Of a stretch of DNA of 64,000 bases, positions 33,241 to 43,797 are shown in pieces (position 1 is the stretch's first letter; each line of letters starts with the position of its first letter). The stretch is from Spongilla lacustris (Eukaryota > Porifera > Demospongiae > Spongillida > Spongillidae): the NCBI GenBank assembly GCA_949361645.1, contig OX442415.1:8587254-8651253 (forward strand). The letters run 5' to 3'. The notes under the pieces are model-generated. The model saw nothing but the letters and a program-made list of their open reading frames with translations, made no database searches and was not told where the DNA came from. A program made the translations under genes and the position numbers.

Positions 33241-35148
33241 ATGAATGACATTAAAATAGTTACGTTATTTATGTTATCTTCTAGTTATTCGATTATGGCT
33301 GAGGGCGTTGGTTGTGTTGTTGACAGCGAAAACGGTTCTTTTCAGAACCAAATCACTCGTCGCTTGCCGAGAAGGGCTAGTCAAGCAGCAATATCAGCTT
33401 GGAAACCTCTTTGTGCAAGGAAATCTCCAAGAGGAGACCCGCGAGCTGGGGTAGCAAAACGGTCCATACTGCGAGCCAGCAAGTTTATGCGAATGAGCAT
33501 GACGAAGAGAAGGACTGCAGCTTCTATCGCGGAAAGTGCCATGAAAGAGTTGCAGTCTCTAGCCGAATTTATGCCTAATCTTGCTGATACGGATGCAAGA
33601 ACACTTGCCTTGCGGTTGTACTACTTAGAATTGGCGGATGGCATATCTCCCGTTCGTGCTCGGAACAAAGTTAGCCAAATGTTTTTAGTGAGTGCAGCTA
33701 CAGTGAAGAGATGGTCTGCATCGTGGGAAGCTACAGGAGAAGATGCATTGTTGGATCACCGAAGTGTACAGGATGAAAGAGATCCATCCCTACTTTTTGC
33801 TAGTCCAGCCCTTGTATTTGAGCTAAAAAACTGGATTAAAAAAAGGCTCAAACAAGGAGGCAAACATAAAGATGGTTATTTGACAATTCAACAATTGCAG
33901 AATTACATCAATGATGTTCTTTTCAACGATCCAGAGGTTGTGTCACCTGAATTACTGGATCTTCATGAAGCCAGATACCACTCTCGTCAGGTATCACGAA
34001 TGACTGTTCTAAGATGGATACACAAGCTGGGCTATAAGTGGTCTGATTCATCAAGGGCTCCTTTTTGTGATCGACACGAAGACCAGGATGTTATTGCCTA
34101 TCGTAATGAATGGGTAAAGAAAATGTTGTCTTTACAGTCACGTCTGCCAATTTTAAGCGAGGTAACTGGGAAACCTGAATGGTCTAACCTCCCTACAGGT
34201 GAAAAACCTCTTCTACATGGCAATCATGATGAGTGCATTTTGTATGCAAATGAAGGGAACCGGTTTGCTTGGGTAAGCAGTGATGCTTACCATATGAAGC
34301 CAAAAGGAGATGGAGCTACTATTATGGTAAGCGGTGTCTCAGTTTCATGTCATGGCTGGTTGGGACTAGAAACCATTGAGCCAAAAAGTGATGGAACATG
34401 GAACCATGAACATGTAATGAATAATCTTACAAAAGTAATTGATCAGTTTGAACTTTTGTATCCGGGATGCCAGTTACTGCTAACTTATGATAATGCTCCT
34501 TCTCACACTGCTGTACGAAAAGGGTCACTATCTACTGCTCGGATGAACAAGACTGATGGAGGCAAACAACCCATACTTACACAAATGGGATGGTTTGAAA
34601 CATTTGATTTGGCCACTAACTCAATGGCGAAAGTTTTGCAACAAATGTGGTATCCAGGGGAAGATGGAACACCCATTGCCAAAGGTGCATTAAAAATATG
34701 TAAAGAGAGAGGTTTAAAAGGGATTGACAAAATGAGGCTTGATGAACTCAGGGCACTGCTAGCATCCCAACCTGATTTTGCAAGTGTTAAGCCAGAGATT
34801 CAAGAAGAGGCAGAGCGTCGTGGACACATTCTACTGTTTGGCCCTAAATGCCACCCCGAGTGCATGCATGTGGAAATGTGCTGGGCATATGTCAAACAAT
34901 ATTGCAGACAGCATTGTGGACAAAGTATAACTACTCTGCGAACCACCCTTCAACATGCTTTATCAGAACAGCACCTGACTGTGAAGCAACATACTGCATT
35001 CTCACAACATGCTTGGAAGTGGATTGAGGCTTACTCAAATGAAGCAGATGGTGTCGTAGTGTATGAAACAATGAAAGCTCTCAAAAAAACACATAGGCAT
35101 CACCGCAAGGGAGTATATACAACTGTCCCTTTACCATCAAGCCAATAA
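33241..35148 (+). CDS. DDE transposase, Tc1/IS630-related, 635 aa
   Basis: Full-length frame without breaks. A basic N-terminal region (residues 37-92) precedes a helix-turn-helix (about 120-165, with VSQMFLVSAATVKRWSASWE). A second helical DNA-binding segment (about 190-265) ends TVLRWIHKLGYKW. The catalytic core has D330 in NHDECILYANEGNRFAW, D417 in LLLTYDNAPSH and E545 in CHPECMHVEMCWAYVK, a DDE set. Between D417 and E545 is an insert with a LeuArg-rich SAP-like helix pair (485-512). The IMVSGVSV and DGTWNHEHV segments are typical of the fungal and animal IS630-type family with HDE and FDN/YDN motifs. The Met at 33241 is chosen because it opens the conserved frame in both terminal repeats. 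Likely still active or recently active. Confidence 0.9.
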   Translation: MNDIKIVTLFMLSSSYSIMAEGVGCVVDSENGSFQNQITRRLPRRASQAAISAWKPLCARKSPRGDPRAGVAKRSILRASKFMRMSMTKRRTAASIAESAMKELQSLAEFMPNLADTDARTLALRLYYLELADGISPVRARNKVSQMFLVSAATVKRWSASWEATGEDALLDHRSVQDERDPSLLFASPALVFELKNWIKKRLKQGGKHKDGYLTIQQLQNYINDVLFNDPEVVSPELLDLHEARYHSRQVSRMTVLRWIHKLGYKWSDSSRAPFCDRHEDQDVIAYRNEWVKKMLSLQSRLPILSEVTGKPEWSNLPTGEKPLLHGNHDECILYANEGNRFAWVSSDAYHMKPKGDGATIMVSGVSVSCHGWLGLETIEPKSDGTWNHEHVMNNLTKVIDQFELLYPGCQLLLTYDNAPSHTAVRKGSLSTARMNKTDGGKQPILTQMGWFETFDLATNSMAKVLQQMWYPGEDGTPIAKGALKICKERGLKGIDKMRLDELRALLASQPDFASVKPEIQEEAERRGHILLFGPKCHPECMHVEMCWAYVKQYCRQHCGQSITTLRTTLQHALSEQHLTVKQHTAFSQHAWKWIEAYSNEADGVVVYETMKALKKTHRHHRKGVYTTVPLPSSQ

Positions 35149-35238
35149 CAACTATTTTTACAAGTTAATCATCGACATTCATCTCTGTATTGTAAATGTA
35201 TACAAGTATTTTGTATTTATATTTAAAACTTGTATTCT

Positions 35239-35766
35239 TCATGTCTTGTTATCAAATAGAGCATGTTCGCCGTTAGCTTCCCACACTGCAGACCATCTCT
35301 TCACTGTAACTGCACTCACAAAAAACATTTGGCTAACTTTGTTCCGAGCACGAACGGGAGATACGCCATCCGCCAATTCTATGTAGTACAAACGTAAGGC
35401 AAGTGTTCTTACATCCGTATCAGCAAGATTAGGCATAAAATCAGCTAGAGACTTTAACTCTTTCATGGCACTTTCCGCGATAGAAGCTGCAGTCCTTCTC
35501 TTCGTCATGCTCATTCGCATAAACTTGCTGGCTCGCAGTATGGACCGTTTTGCTACCCCAGCTCGCGGGTCTCCTCTTGGAGATTTCCTTGCACAAAGTG
35601 GTTTCCAAGCTGATATTGCTGCTTGACTAGCCCTTCTCGGCAAGCGACGAGTGATTTGGTTCTGAAAAGAACCGTTTTCGCTGTCAACAACACAACCAAC
35701 GCCCTCAGCCATAATCGAATAACTAAAAGATAACATAAATAACGTAACTATTTTAATGTCATTCAT
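35239..35766 (-). CDS. Stand-alone transposase N-terminal domain, 175 aa
   Basis: Encoded by the right terminal repeat in the opposite direction, starting from the mirrored Met. It covers transposase residues 1 to about 172 with roughly ten substitutions (S14F, Q104K, A119V, L129I and others, mostly mild). It ends at a stop right after the first helix-turn-helix. It has the basic region and DNA-binding helices but no catalytic residue. It has the same TATA box and leader as the full transposase. An inhibitor that occupies the element's ends is a reasonable inference; a passive by-product of long repeats is the alternative. Confidence 0.7.
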   Translation of the reverse strand: MNDIKIVTLFMLSFSYSIMAEGVGCVVDSENGSFQNQITRRLPRRASQAAISAWKPLCARKSPRGDPRAGVAKRSILRASKFMRMSMTKRRTAASIAESAMKELKSLADFMPNLADTDVRTLALRLYYIELADGVSPVRARNKVSQMFFVSAVTVKRWSAVWEANGEHALFDNKT

Positions 35767-36032
35767 TGCAAATGGCTACGTTTTTAAGCCAGATTTCTTT
35801 GAAGACATTTTGTTAGCGATACACTGCGCATTGGCACGGCATGAAAGATCTCCTACGATAAAGTACTGATCGTACTACTCTCTTGTACATTTCTGGGACA
35901 TAGAAATCGCGCATAGCGAAATGGCTGACCTAACACAAAACAGTATAAAATATGGCGTCTGTATCGAAAACACCGTTTCCTTTTACCGGACTAAAAATCC
36001 AACTCGAGCAAACGATGGGGAAATGACCACTC

Positions 36033-36042
36033 TTTATATATA
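36033..36042 (-). promoter_or_regulatory. TATA box, right terminal repeat
   Basis: Mirror of 32965-32974, about 275 bases upstream of the 175-residue frame. Confidence 0.6.
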
Positions 36043-36475
36043 CCACGATTCGTAACAATTCATAACCAAACGAGAGAGAAATTCACCTAAATCTATAAAT
36101 GGTAATTTGTTTACTTTCCAAGGTCGTAGTGAAACCAAAACGTCACGTGATGTGTAGTATTTATGAATGCTAATTGGCAAACAACTATGTAACAAACGTG
36201 CGTTGTCAGATTTTTATTTTAGTTTATATCAATCAAAAAACATTCAAGTGAATCAAATTCACATCAAGAAAAATTTTAGGATCAAGTATCACGATTTCCA
36301 CTGTATTCCTTGGACACTGTTTGGTGCACTGTATTTGGTGTAAAAAGCTCCTTCATGAAGGTATTATGAGGGATGTTTAAATTGTCTGTGGTGAAATAAT
36401 TATTGCCTTTTATAATAATTAGATCCTAATTGAACTGCCATACCATTTTGTACTGTAAAATGTTTCCAAATAGTC

Positions 36476-36667
36476 TTCAAGATGGAGAAGTTATATGCAA
36501 GATTAGGAGTTGTGTTGGCACTGGGTTTAGGGTGTAGAATATGGGAAGATACTGATTCTAGCAGTTTTGGTGCAATTCCACCTGCCTCCAAACTATGATG
36601 TTTTGATAGGCTATCAGGTTGGGGGAGGCATACAGAGAACACAGAGCTTAGAACATACAGTACAACA
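36476..36667. repeat. Segment L, copy 1
   Basis: About 190 bases repeated at 41013-41206 (AGGAGTTGTGTTGGCACTGG and TTGATAGGCTATCAGGTTGG). No exon. Confidence 0.85.
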
Positions 36668-36680
36668 TGGGTAGGGACAC

Positions 36681-36819
36681 CCACACAGGTTTGTGCAAAC
36701 AGCTAGTGAATAGTGCTACGGCTTAAAGGACTAATACATTGCCTCTGCTCAAAATTTGTGAGAGAGACACAATTGGTGTGGCACATAGATGGTCATAACA
36801 ATCAAACCTTTGGGGTTTA
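36681..36819. repeat. Segment K, copy 2, first piece
   Basis: Matches 30775-30905. It is broken at 36819 by the insertion 36820-39991. Confidence 0.85.
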
Positions 36820-37169
36820 TCAGGACCTACGTTAGTAGGTCCTGTGTAGGATTTCAAGTGTGATGAACATGATTAACAAAACACCCGATTCCACTATTGC
36901 CGATGCATCGTAGAATCAGTTGGCCTTTAGCGAGCGTATTTGGTTACAACCGAAGATTACTTACAATGTAGTAAAACTGCCGACACTTAGAAAGCTCAGA
37001 CAACAAAGATAACGCTCTCTCGTTCCCACACTCTAACCAAAAAAACGATTCCTTCCAGATCTGATAAGATAAGATTTACAGATAAGAGGTGTTTTGCACT
37101 GTATCTTTGTCACCATTGAAGCCATTATGCGGAAGCACTAGAACCAACAAGTTACAAACTTAGTGCGAG

Positions 37170-37680
37170 TTGGATTTGTTTTATTATTTTCGTAAGGGGA
37201 GCTATGCTTGACACAAATTCGCAACTTAGTTGTTAGCAATAGCCCACAACAGATTTTATCGGCCCTTGGAAGCCATAAAGTGGAGATCCAGAATAAACTT
37301 GTGGTTGAACACGTGTTTCTGGTGAGTGTAGTATGCAGCTCAGCTGCAGTCGCTAAGAGAAATGCAAAGTATATTGCTAGTGCAATTATGACACTGACAG
37401 TTGTGGTTGTGCTGACGAGTCGCACGGTGAAGCTCCGAAAGACCGTTCACGTAAAAAGAAGGAAAAAAAGGAACAATTTGACACTACAAAGCGGGTTAAG
37501 CCGATCCAAAAGTAAGATGAGTGTGAAGCTGGGAAACCACTGTATGCAACTGACCGTTGCTATTAAGACCAAAGAAGTTGGCATTGGTTGGCCATGGGTG
37601 AAGGGTACAGGTGAGCTACCTAACATACAACGGGAGAATGTTACTATATTTGCGCCCCCCCCCCCCCCCCCCCCCCTCAT
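37170..37680 (+). pseudogene. Possible decayed coding sequence
   Basis: A 158-codon open stretch with one basic run (VKRRKKRNN) ends in a C homopolymer. A neighbouring frame has a KKKEKKEQFDTTKRVKPIQK-like segment. Neither resembles a known family. Probably remnant sequence of the 3.2 kb insertion. Confidence 0.2.
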
Positions 37681-37977
37681 GTAAGCAAGCTGTCAAAGAT
37701 GACCTGTTGGTAGGACCATTTATAAGTGAGTTTTGTTCAATGCCGACAATGGTAACGGGAATGTCCTCCACAAATGTGTGTCCTCTATAGTGGTCCCCAC
37801 CAGAGCAAATCAGGTGCTGCTCATTCAAGCTGGAAAGGTGATGTGAAATGGAACACCATCCCACCAGGATGGGGGTGAACCACTCGGAAAAGGTGGGTGT
37901 ATATGACTGTGTGTGTTTAGATGTGTTTGCCATGTCTCGTGGATATGTTGCCAAGCGGTGTAGTGTTGTGCTAGCTA

Positions 37978-38112
37978 TCCCCTCCCCTTCCCTCCTGTCT
38001 CATCTTCTCTTCTCTCCTACCCGTCCTCTCCATTCCCTTCTCCCTTCACCTCATCTCCCCAATCTCTCTTCTCTCTTCCCCTCCCCCTTCCCTCCTTTCT
38101 CCATTCTCTTCT
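37978..38112 (+). repeat. Pyrimidine-rich tract
   Basis: CTCCCCTTCCCTCCTGTCTC-like sequence, with no repeat unit of fixed length. Confidence 0.8.
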
Positions 38113-38838
38113 AAAAGACAAGCAGAACACATATGAAAATGAAAGCTAGTAGCCCTATTAAAAGAACGACCTTTAAGTTTAGTTGGAGCCCAACTACGTG
38201 TACTTCAAGTTTTACCAAAGCAAAAGCACGTGCTTGTTTATTGTACAAAGAGGATCAGAATTCGAAATAAAAGGCAGGCAATCTTTTGTGGAAATGGCCA
38301 ATTGCTCTGATCATATACATGTACTCACAACAAGGACAGACATTTATAGCGATTATTCCTGATGCCTTTACTACTGGCTTTGAAAAACATATGAGTACCT
38401 TCAGTCAAGAGGTGAGGGCTTTGAATCCTGTGATGATAGTTGTGATAGAGATTCATGTGGCCGGGTGTGGGCTATGTCAGTTTAGGATGCTCTGGTTGGA
38501 GCCATGGGAAGGGCATTTATGGTTTGAGCTCACATCATATATTGTGACTTCATACTAATGCCTCTCTTCCTCCACTACTACTTTGTTTAAGGGATCCCCT
38601 CGCCTTCCAGTCACATGCCAATTCAGAGACATTAACTGTTTAAAGGAAATTGATTGTGATGTGATTTAATGATGATGATAGCAAGTGAGCAGAACAAATT
38701 GTCTTATTGATACTGCTGTGATGTATGTGATGCAATGGGTTGTATTCCAAGATTCCCCTTCCTTCTACGTTTGTGCTCATATGCATGCAATGTATAAGTA
38801 CATGTCGGAACCCGCCAGGGAAAAAAAATAAAGTGAAA

Positions 38839-39991
38839 CAAGATATAAAAACTTAATTAAAATAAAATTCATGATGTAGGATTTGTATAGATAGCAATTG
38901 AAGGAAATAAGGAATTACGAATATTATGCATTCATTAAAATATTAATATTATACATACCTACATTATTTAGCACATTACCTGCCTGAGCTGAAATTCTGT
39001 GCTCAAAGTAGGTATGCAATATTTATAATTTACTGAATGCATAACGGTTTCCCCGCGAACGTCGCTTATAAGCGACACAATTATTATGTACGGTCACCGC
39101 GGACGTCGCTTATAAGCGACAAAACAACATGTTGATAGTTACACAAGTGTAACTTTTCGCCCATCGTACACATAAAGACCAAACCTTAGACATAGCTAGT
39201 AGACAGGCATGCGAACAAAAATCAACATAGTTTGAGCAACGTTACGTTCACAAATATACATTTCTATAACGCCCATACGGTAGAATATTTGGGTGTGTCC
39301 GAGCATCATGTGAGGACAGCTGGTATGGTCGTATCGAGTGGTATATTGGTGTCTTGAAACGTTATAAAGATGACTCAGGGTCAAGAAAACATGTTCTGAT
39401 TTAGTAGTGTTCAGCTTCACTAAAGAAAGAAAACGGCAGGAGTTCAAAGTATGCTCTATCATAAATAATGTTGGGACAATTCAATGTACGGCGCTCGTAC
39501 GTACGCTAGCACTGTTCAGCTTGTTTTCACGCACAAATCGTATATAAAATACATGCCTTCATCCTTAAATACTTGCCTAACAGTCCAGCGACGATAGTAG
39601 TTAGATTTCAAGTTCATAGCGTCTATGGCAACGGCACCGTCTCTGTAGGTAACCGACTCATTTGCTCACGGTAGGTTACGGATACCTTACCAGTGTGCTA
39701 CAAACAATCAGTTCATACCAGCGTGTAGAGAAATCACTTCTCTAACTGAATTTCAAAAGTTGCACTAAGAAGACTCGTTCGGTTCAAAAGTTATTTGGTG
39801 CTAATGACACTGTATCTAAAAATAGCAAATATCAATAATTAAATTCCGCGGTTACGTAGCTATAATTGATAATTAAATTAGCGGTAAACCGTTAATATCC
39901 GTAATTCCTTGTTTCCTTCCTTTTTACCAAATTGCTATCTATACAAATCCTACATCAGCAATTCTATTTTAATTTAAAATTTTATATCTTG
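38839..39991. mobile_element. MITE E, copy 2, with a 0.8 kb core
   Basis: Arms of about 110-120 bases (38839-38955, 39875-39991) read CAAGATATAAAA ... TTTTATATCTTG and match MITE E copy 1 (61699-62001). The core has two perfect 16-bp palindromes GTCGCTTATAAGCGAC (39061-39076, 39105-39120) and no recognised gene. Confidence 0.75.
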
Positions 39992-40076
39992 TTATTCAAA
40001 CTGATGGTGTGCTCATTGCAGTGGATATATTTTGAAGGAAAATAATCTGGCCAGCTGTATTTGAACAGTACCAATG

Positions 40077-40771
40077 CAGCGGCGGATCCAGGATTTCTGA
40101 AAGGGGGACTATATTCACAAGTGGGGGGTGGGTACTAGAGGGGGCGTGCCCCCTCCCGTAACAGCTAGGGGGTCTGGGGGAGTGCTGTAAGCTCCCCCAG
40201 TGGGGCCTGGGGCGAAGCCCCAGCCGCTTTTTCACTTTTGCGTTCATTTAGCATGAAAATAAGAATACTTTGAAAGTGTGTTTCTTATTGATAGCTAGCA
40301 AGCGCAATATTCGAGTCGATTAATATATGAGTCAACGTGGATAAGGATAGCGAATAGAAAACTCCACGCAAAGCCATTGTGACCGTATTCTGGTCTAAAC
40401 GACACACACGTTTTACCTTTAATAGTATTATATGCCTACTTGATTTAGCTCTACCTGTCTCCTGATGTAAACTATCTTGTTTTGATCGCTTACTTCTTGC
40501 TCGCACGGCAATATTCCATCGCGCAGCAGTAATACTAATAAAACACTGCACGCTTGGAGAGCCTTGGCTTTAGACCCCCCCCCCCACACGCACACACACT
40601 CACACACACTTTGGGTCGAATGCTAACTAGTTCACTCGCGTTCACTAAACGCTTCTTTTTTCAACTCGTCAATCATGTAATTAATTATTCATAAGTTAAT
40701 TTATTCATAACTGGACGGGCCGAGGGGGGGGTCTTTAGACCCCTTAGACCCCCCCCTGGATCCGCCACTGC
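40077..40771. mobile_element. CAGCGGCGGATCC element, 695 bp, 5-bp target duplication
   Basis: Ends CAGCGGCGGATCCAGG and CCTGGATCCGCCACTG. Flanked by CAATG on both sides (40072-40076, 40772-40776), whereas the empty site in segment K copy 1 has CAATG once. Non-coding, with G/C-rich ends. The CAG...CTG termini suggest a hAT-like non-autonomous element, but hAT elements usually make 8-bp duplications. Confidence 0.85.
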
Positions 40772-41206
40772 AATGACCCTGATGTGGTGACTGTCACACA
40801 CTAGAAGGGCTTTGCTAAAGCTACACGGTATATGGGGTTTCAGTCTGCTCTCACAACCAGTCTTTTATTAGCATGAACATGGTTTTCAAAAGCCCTGTAC
40901 TTATACATTCCTACCCAAGCATGCGCAAGTTTCTGCAAGTCTGAATCAAATTTCACCCAAACTTATTTTATGGGTAGGACAATCATGTGACATGCCAAAA
41001 AGCCCTGTACTTATCTTCAAAATGGAGAAGTTATATGCAAGATTAGGAGTTGTGTTGGCACTGGGTTTAGGGTGTAGAATATGGGAAGATACTGATTCTA
41101 GCTGTTTTGGTGCAATTCCACCTGCCTCCAAACTATGATGTTTTGATAGGCTATCAGGTTGGGGGAGGCATACAGAGAACACAGAGCTTAGAACATACAG
41201 TACAAC

Positions 41207-41890
41207 AGCTCCTCCCCCTGTCCCTTCCCTTGCACACATGTACACACAGGTTAATATTCACTACTTGTGATTCTCAAGTGCTCATGTTGCACTGTGGACC
41301 CTTTCTTGTCAGTGTGTTAGCTGGGCCAGTGTATAGGCTCAACAAAAGTCACAATGCCACTGATGTTTACTGTTAATACGTCGCCTCTGAGAGGATAGGC
41401 AAATTGACAGTGTCACTTCCTGCATTTCAGGATACGTTCCTGTCACCCTAACTACCCACCAGGCACCATTGTACATGGCAGCCATATACCCTTTTATGTA
41501 ACACATATTCATATTTAGTTGACAACACACCACAATGTGTACAGCTTCAGTGTGTACAGCTGTATTCCTACCTTTGCAGTGTGCTAGTATCAACAGGCAC
41601 AAAGCAGTGCAATCTTTGGGTACCAGCTATGGTTATGGCCTTGGAGGGAGAGCCTTTCATGCAGCAAGGTTTCTTCATTGCCCCGCCCATTCTTTGGCAG
41701 AGATGTATTTAAAAGTGATACCCTGTAACTGGTGTAACTGGGCATGGCAGAAGGTACAAAGTTCATGGGGTGTTGTACAAGTTGTGGCATCTCATCAAGT
41801 AAATATGTGTTACATAAAAGGGTATGTGGCTGCCATCTACAATGATGCCTGGTGGGTAGCCTGGGTGACAGGGTATGTGGCTGCTACATA
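41207..41890. other. Intronic, no exon recognised
   Basis: Contains a diverged direct repeat (GTTACATAAAAGGGTATGTGG at 41810 and a related reverse stretch near 41480). No supported gene. Confidence 0.5.
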
Positions 41891-41899
41891 CAATACAGG

Positions 41900-42115
41900 G
41901 ACATCCACACACGTCTGGGGTAGGGACATTCATACAGGTCTGGGAACTGGGGTACGGATGCCCACACGGATCTGGGGACTGGGGAGGGACACCCATACAG
42001 GTCTGGGGACTGGGGTACGGATACCCACACAGGTCTGGGAACTGGGGAGGGACACCCACACAGGTTTGTGCAAGTGGCTGTGTGGGCTACTCAAACCAGT
42101 ACAAAATACTATTTG
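41900..42115 (+). repeat. Dispersed repeat H minisatellite and tail
   Basis: About five units of the CACACAGGTCTGGGGACTGGG type, followed by the tail GTGGCTGTGTGGGCTACTC and ACAAAATACTATT. Confidence 0.85.
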
Positions 42116-42224
42116 TACCTTTACAATAATTTAACTTCAGGTTGAATATGTTTACATAGATAAAAAGTGGCTTTAATTGAATTTTCCATACTAAATAAAT
42201 GCCCCCACCCACCCCCACTGGCCC

Positions 42225-42415
42225 CACACACACACACACACATACACACACGCACACACACTCATTTTAATTGTGCCCACACAAATGGCCCCTGGTGGTC
42301 CCATGGCACCCCATGTTGTAAGGCCACAGGGGTGGTAGGTACACACACACATACAAACACACATACACACACGCACACACTCATACAAAAACACACACAC
42401 ACACCTTGCCCTGCT
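42225..42415 (+). repeat. (CA)n microsatellites around an H head
   Basis: Two CA-rich blocks flank CCCATGGCACCCCATGTTGT. Related CA blocks are at 42975-43070 and 47430-47525. Confidence 0.9.
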
Positions 42416-42479
42416 ACCAACAGTAATATTATCTTCACAAATGTTCTACAGTACATGTACCACTACTGGTACTACTTAC

Positions 42480-42647
42480 CAAGACTGGCTATGCTTTGGT
42501 CATCAAACATGTTGCATGATAGATCAAGTGAAGTCAATGTGGTGTTCATTCCAACAGCATTGCACACTTCACTAACACCATGTGGACCTAGTCCACAGCC
42601 CCATAGTCCAAGTGATGTGAGGACCTTGTTCTCTCTTAACATCGTCC
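42480..42647 (-). CDS. NLR gene, LRR cassette exon 1
   Basis: Exactly 168 bases between a CACAG acceptor (42648) and CTTG|GTAAGT donor, phase 1 to 1. It encodes two 28-residue leucine-rich repeats with variable words LGLWGCGL and LDLSCNMFDD. As in other NLRs, such repeats form the sensing arc. It is 667 bases from the next cassette. Confidence 0.85.
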
Positions 42648-43146
42648 CTGTGTAATAAAGGTACGTAACCATAGTTACTAACCAGCTCCATTATGTACCT
42701 ACATGTACATAAGTGATGTTATAGAGGTCAGAGGTCAGATGATTGCTTGTAATTAGTCAGATCACAGGTCCGGGGACTCGAGTACGTATACCCACACAGG
42801 TATGGGGACTGGGCAGGGACATCCACACAGGTCTGTGCAAATGGCTATGTGGGCTACTCAAACCAGTACAAAATACTATTAGTACCTTTCTAATAATATG
42901 CACTTTTTAAAACTTCAGGTTGAATTTGTTGATAAGTGACCTGAATTGATTTTTATGTACTAAGTAAATGCCCCCACCCCCACACACCCACACATACACA
43001 CACATACATAAACATACATGTATACACACATACACACATGCAAACACACTCATACACACACACACACACACCTTGCCCTGCTACCAACAGTAATATTATC
43101 TTCACAAATGTTCTACAGTACATGTAACACTACTGGTACTACTTAC

Positions 43147-43314
43147 CAAGACTGGCTATGCTTTGGTCATCAAACTCGTTCCCTGATAGGTCAAGTGAAG
43201 TCAATGTGGTGTTCATTCCAACAGCATTGCACACTTCACTAACACCATGTGGGCCTAGTCCACAGTGCCCTAGTCTAAGTGATGTGAGGACCTTGTTCAC
43301 TCTTAACATCGTCC
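43147..43314 (-). CDS. NLR gene, LRR cassette exon 2
   Basis: A 168-base, phase 1-1 LRR exon like the first, with variable words LRLGHCGL and LDLSGNEFDD. Intact splice sites. Confidence 0.85.
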
Positions 43315-43677
43315 CTGTGTAACAAAGGTACGTAACCATAGTTACTAACCAGCTACATTATGTACCTACATGTACATAAGTGATGTTATAAAGGTCAGAG
43401 GTCAGATGATTGCTTGTAATTAGTCGGATGTTCTGGGGGGTTAGGTTAGGAACATCCACGCAGGTCTGGAGAGACTGGGGTAGGGACACCTACACAGGTC
43501 TGGGGACTGGGGCAGAGACCCACACAGGTCTGGGGACTGGGGAGGGACACCCACACAGGTTTGTGCAAATGGCTGTGTGGGCTACTCAAACCAGTACAAA
43601 ATACTATTAGTACCTTTCCACGCATCCTATTTGCATAAATATTGGAAAGGTAGTATTAATTTATTGAAATATAAAAT

Positions 43678-43724
43678 AAGAGAATATATGAAAGGAATAA
43701 ATGCACATACTATTATATACACTA
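43678..43724 (-). mobile_element. 47-bp 3' end of RT element, 5'-truncated insertion
   Basis: The minus strand reads TAGTGTATATAATAGTATGT-type sequence that matches the 3' tail of the reverse-transcriptase element (60795-60842). It is flanked by two copies of AAATATAAAAT (43667-43677, 43725-43735). Copy 3 of the duplication (near 51000) has neither the 47 bases nor the second flank. A twin lies in copy 2 near 48138-48184. Confidence 0.55.
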
Positions 43725-43797
43725 AAATATAAAATCAAGTAAGTACATAGCATGGATACACGATAATGTGTACTAAAGGTGGCAGTCAGACAGTAAA

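Larger units (their letters stand above)
32704..36303 (+). mobile_element. Complete Tc1/mariner-like transposon, 3.6 kb
   Basis: Ends CAGTGGAAATCGTGGTACTT and the inverse AAGTATCACGATTTCCACTG, each flanked by TA (32702-32703, 36304-36305). Terminal inverted repeats are about 1,050 bases long (32704 to about 33755; about 35256 to 36303) and clearly more than 90 percent identical by eye. Each contains a TATA box, a leader and the first ~170 codons of the transposase frame. The single-copy middle encodes the rest of the transposase. Confidence 0.92.
36820..39991. mobile_element. 3.2 kb insertion in segment K
   Basis: The empty site is 30905. The insertion begins TCAGGACCTAC with a perfect 10-bp hairpin (36821-36830 / 36835-36844). 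It ends with MITE E copy 2 (TATATCTTG). No target duplication is visible and the flanks are A on the left and T on the right, as for Helitrons. The end is not a canonical CTRR and no Rep/helicase gene is present. It could be two or more nested insertions. Confidence 0.55.

Noticed and set aside
42191..42456. Cys/Val-rich frames such as VCVCVCMCV
   Set aside because: Read-through of (CA)n microsatellites.
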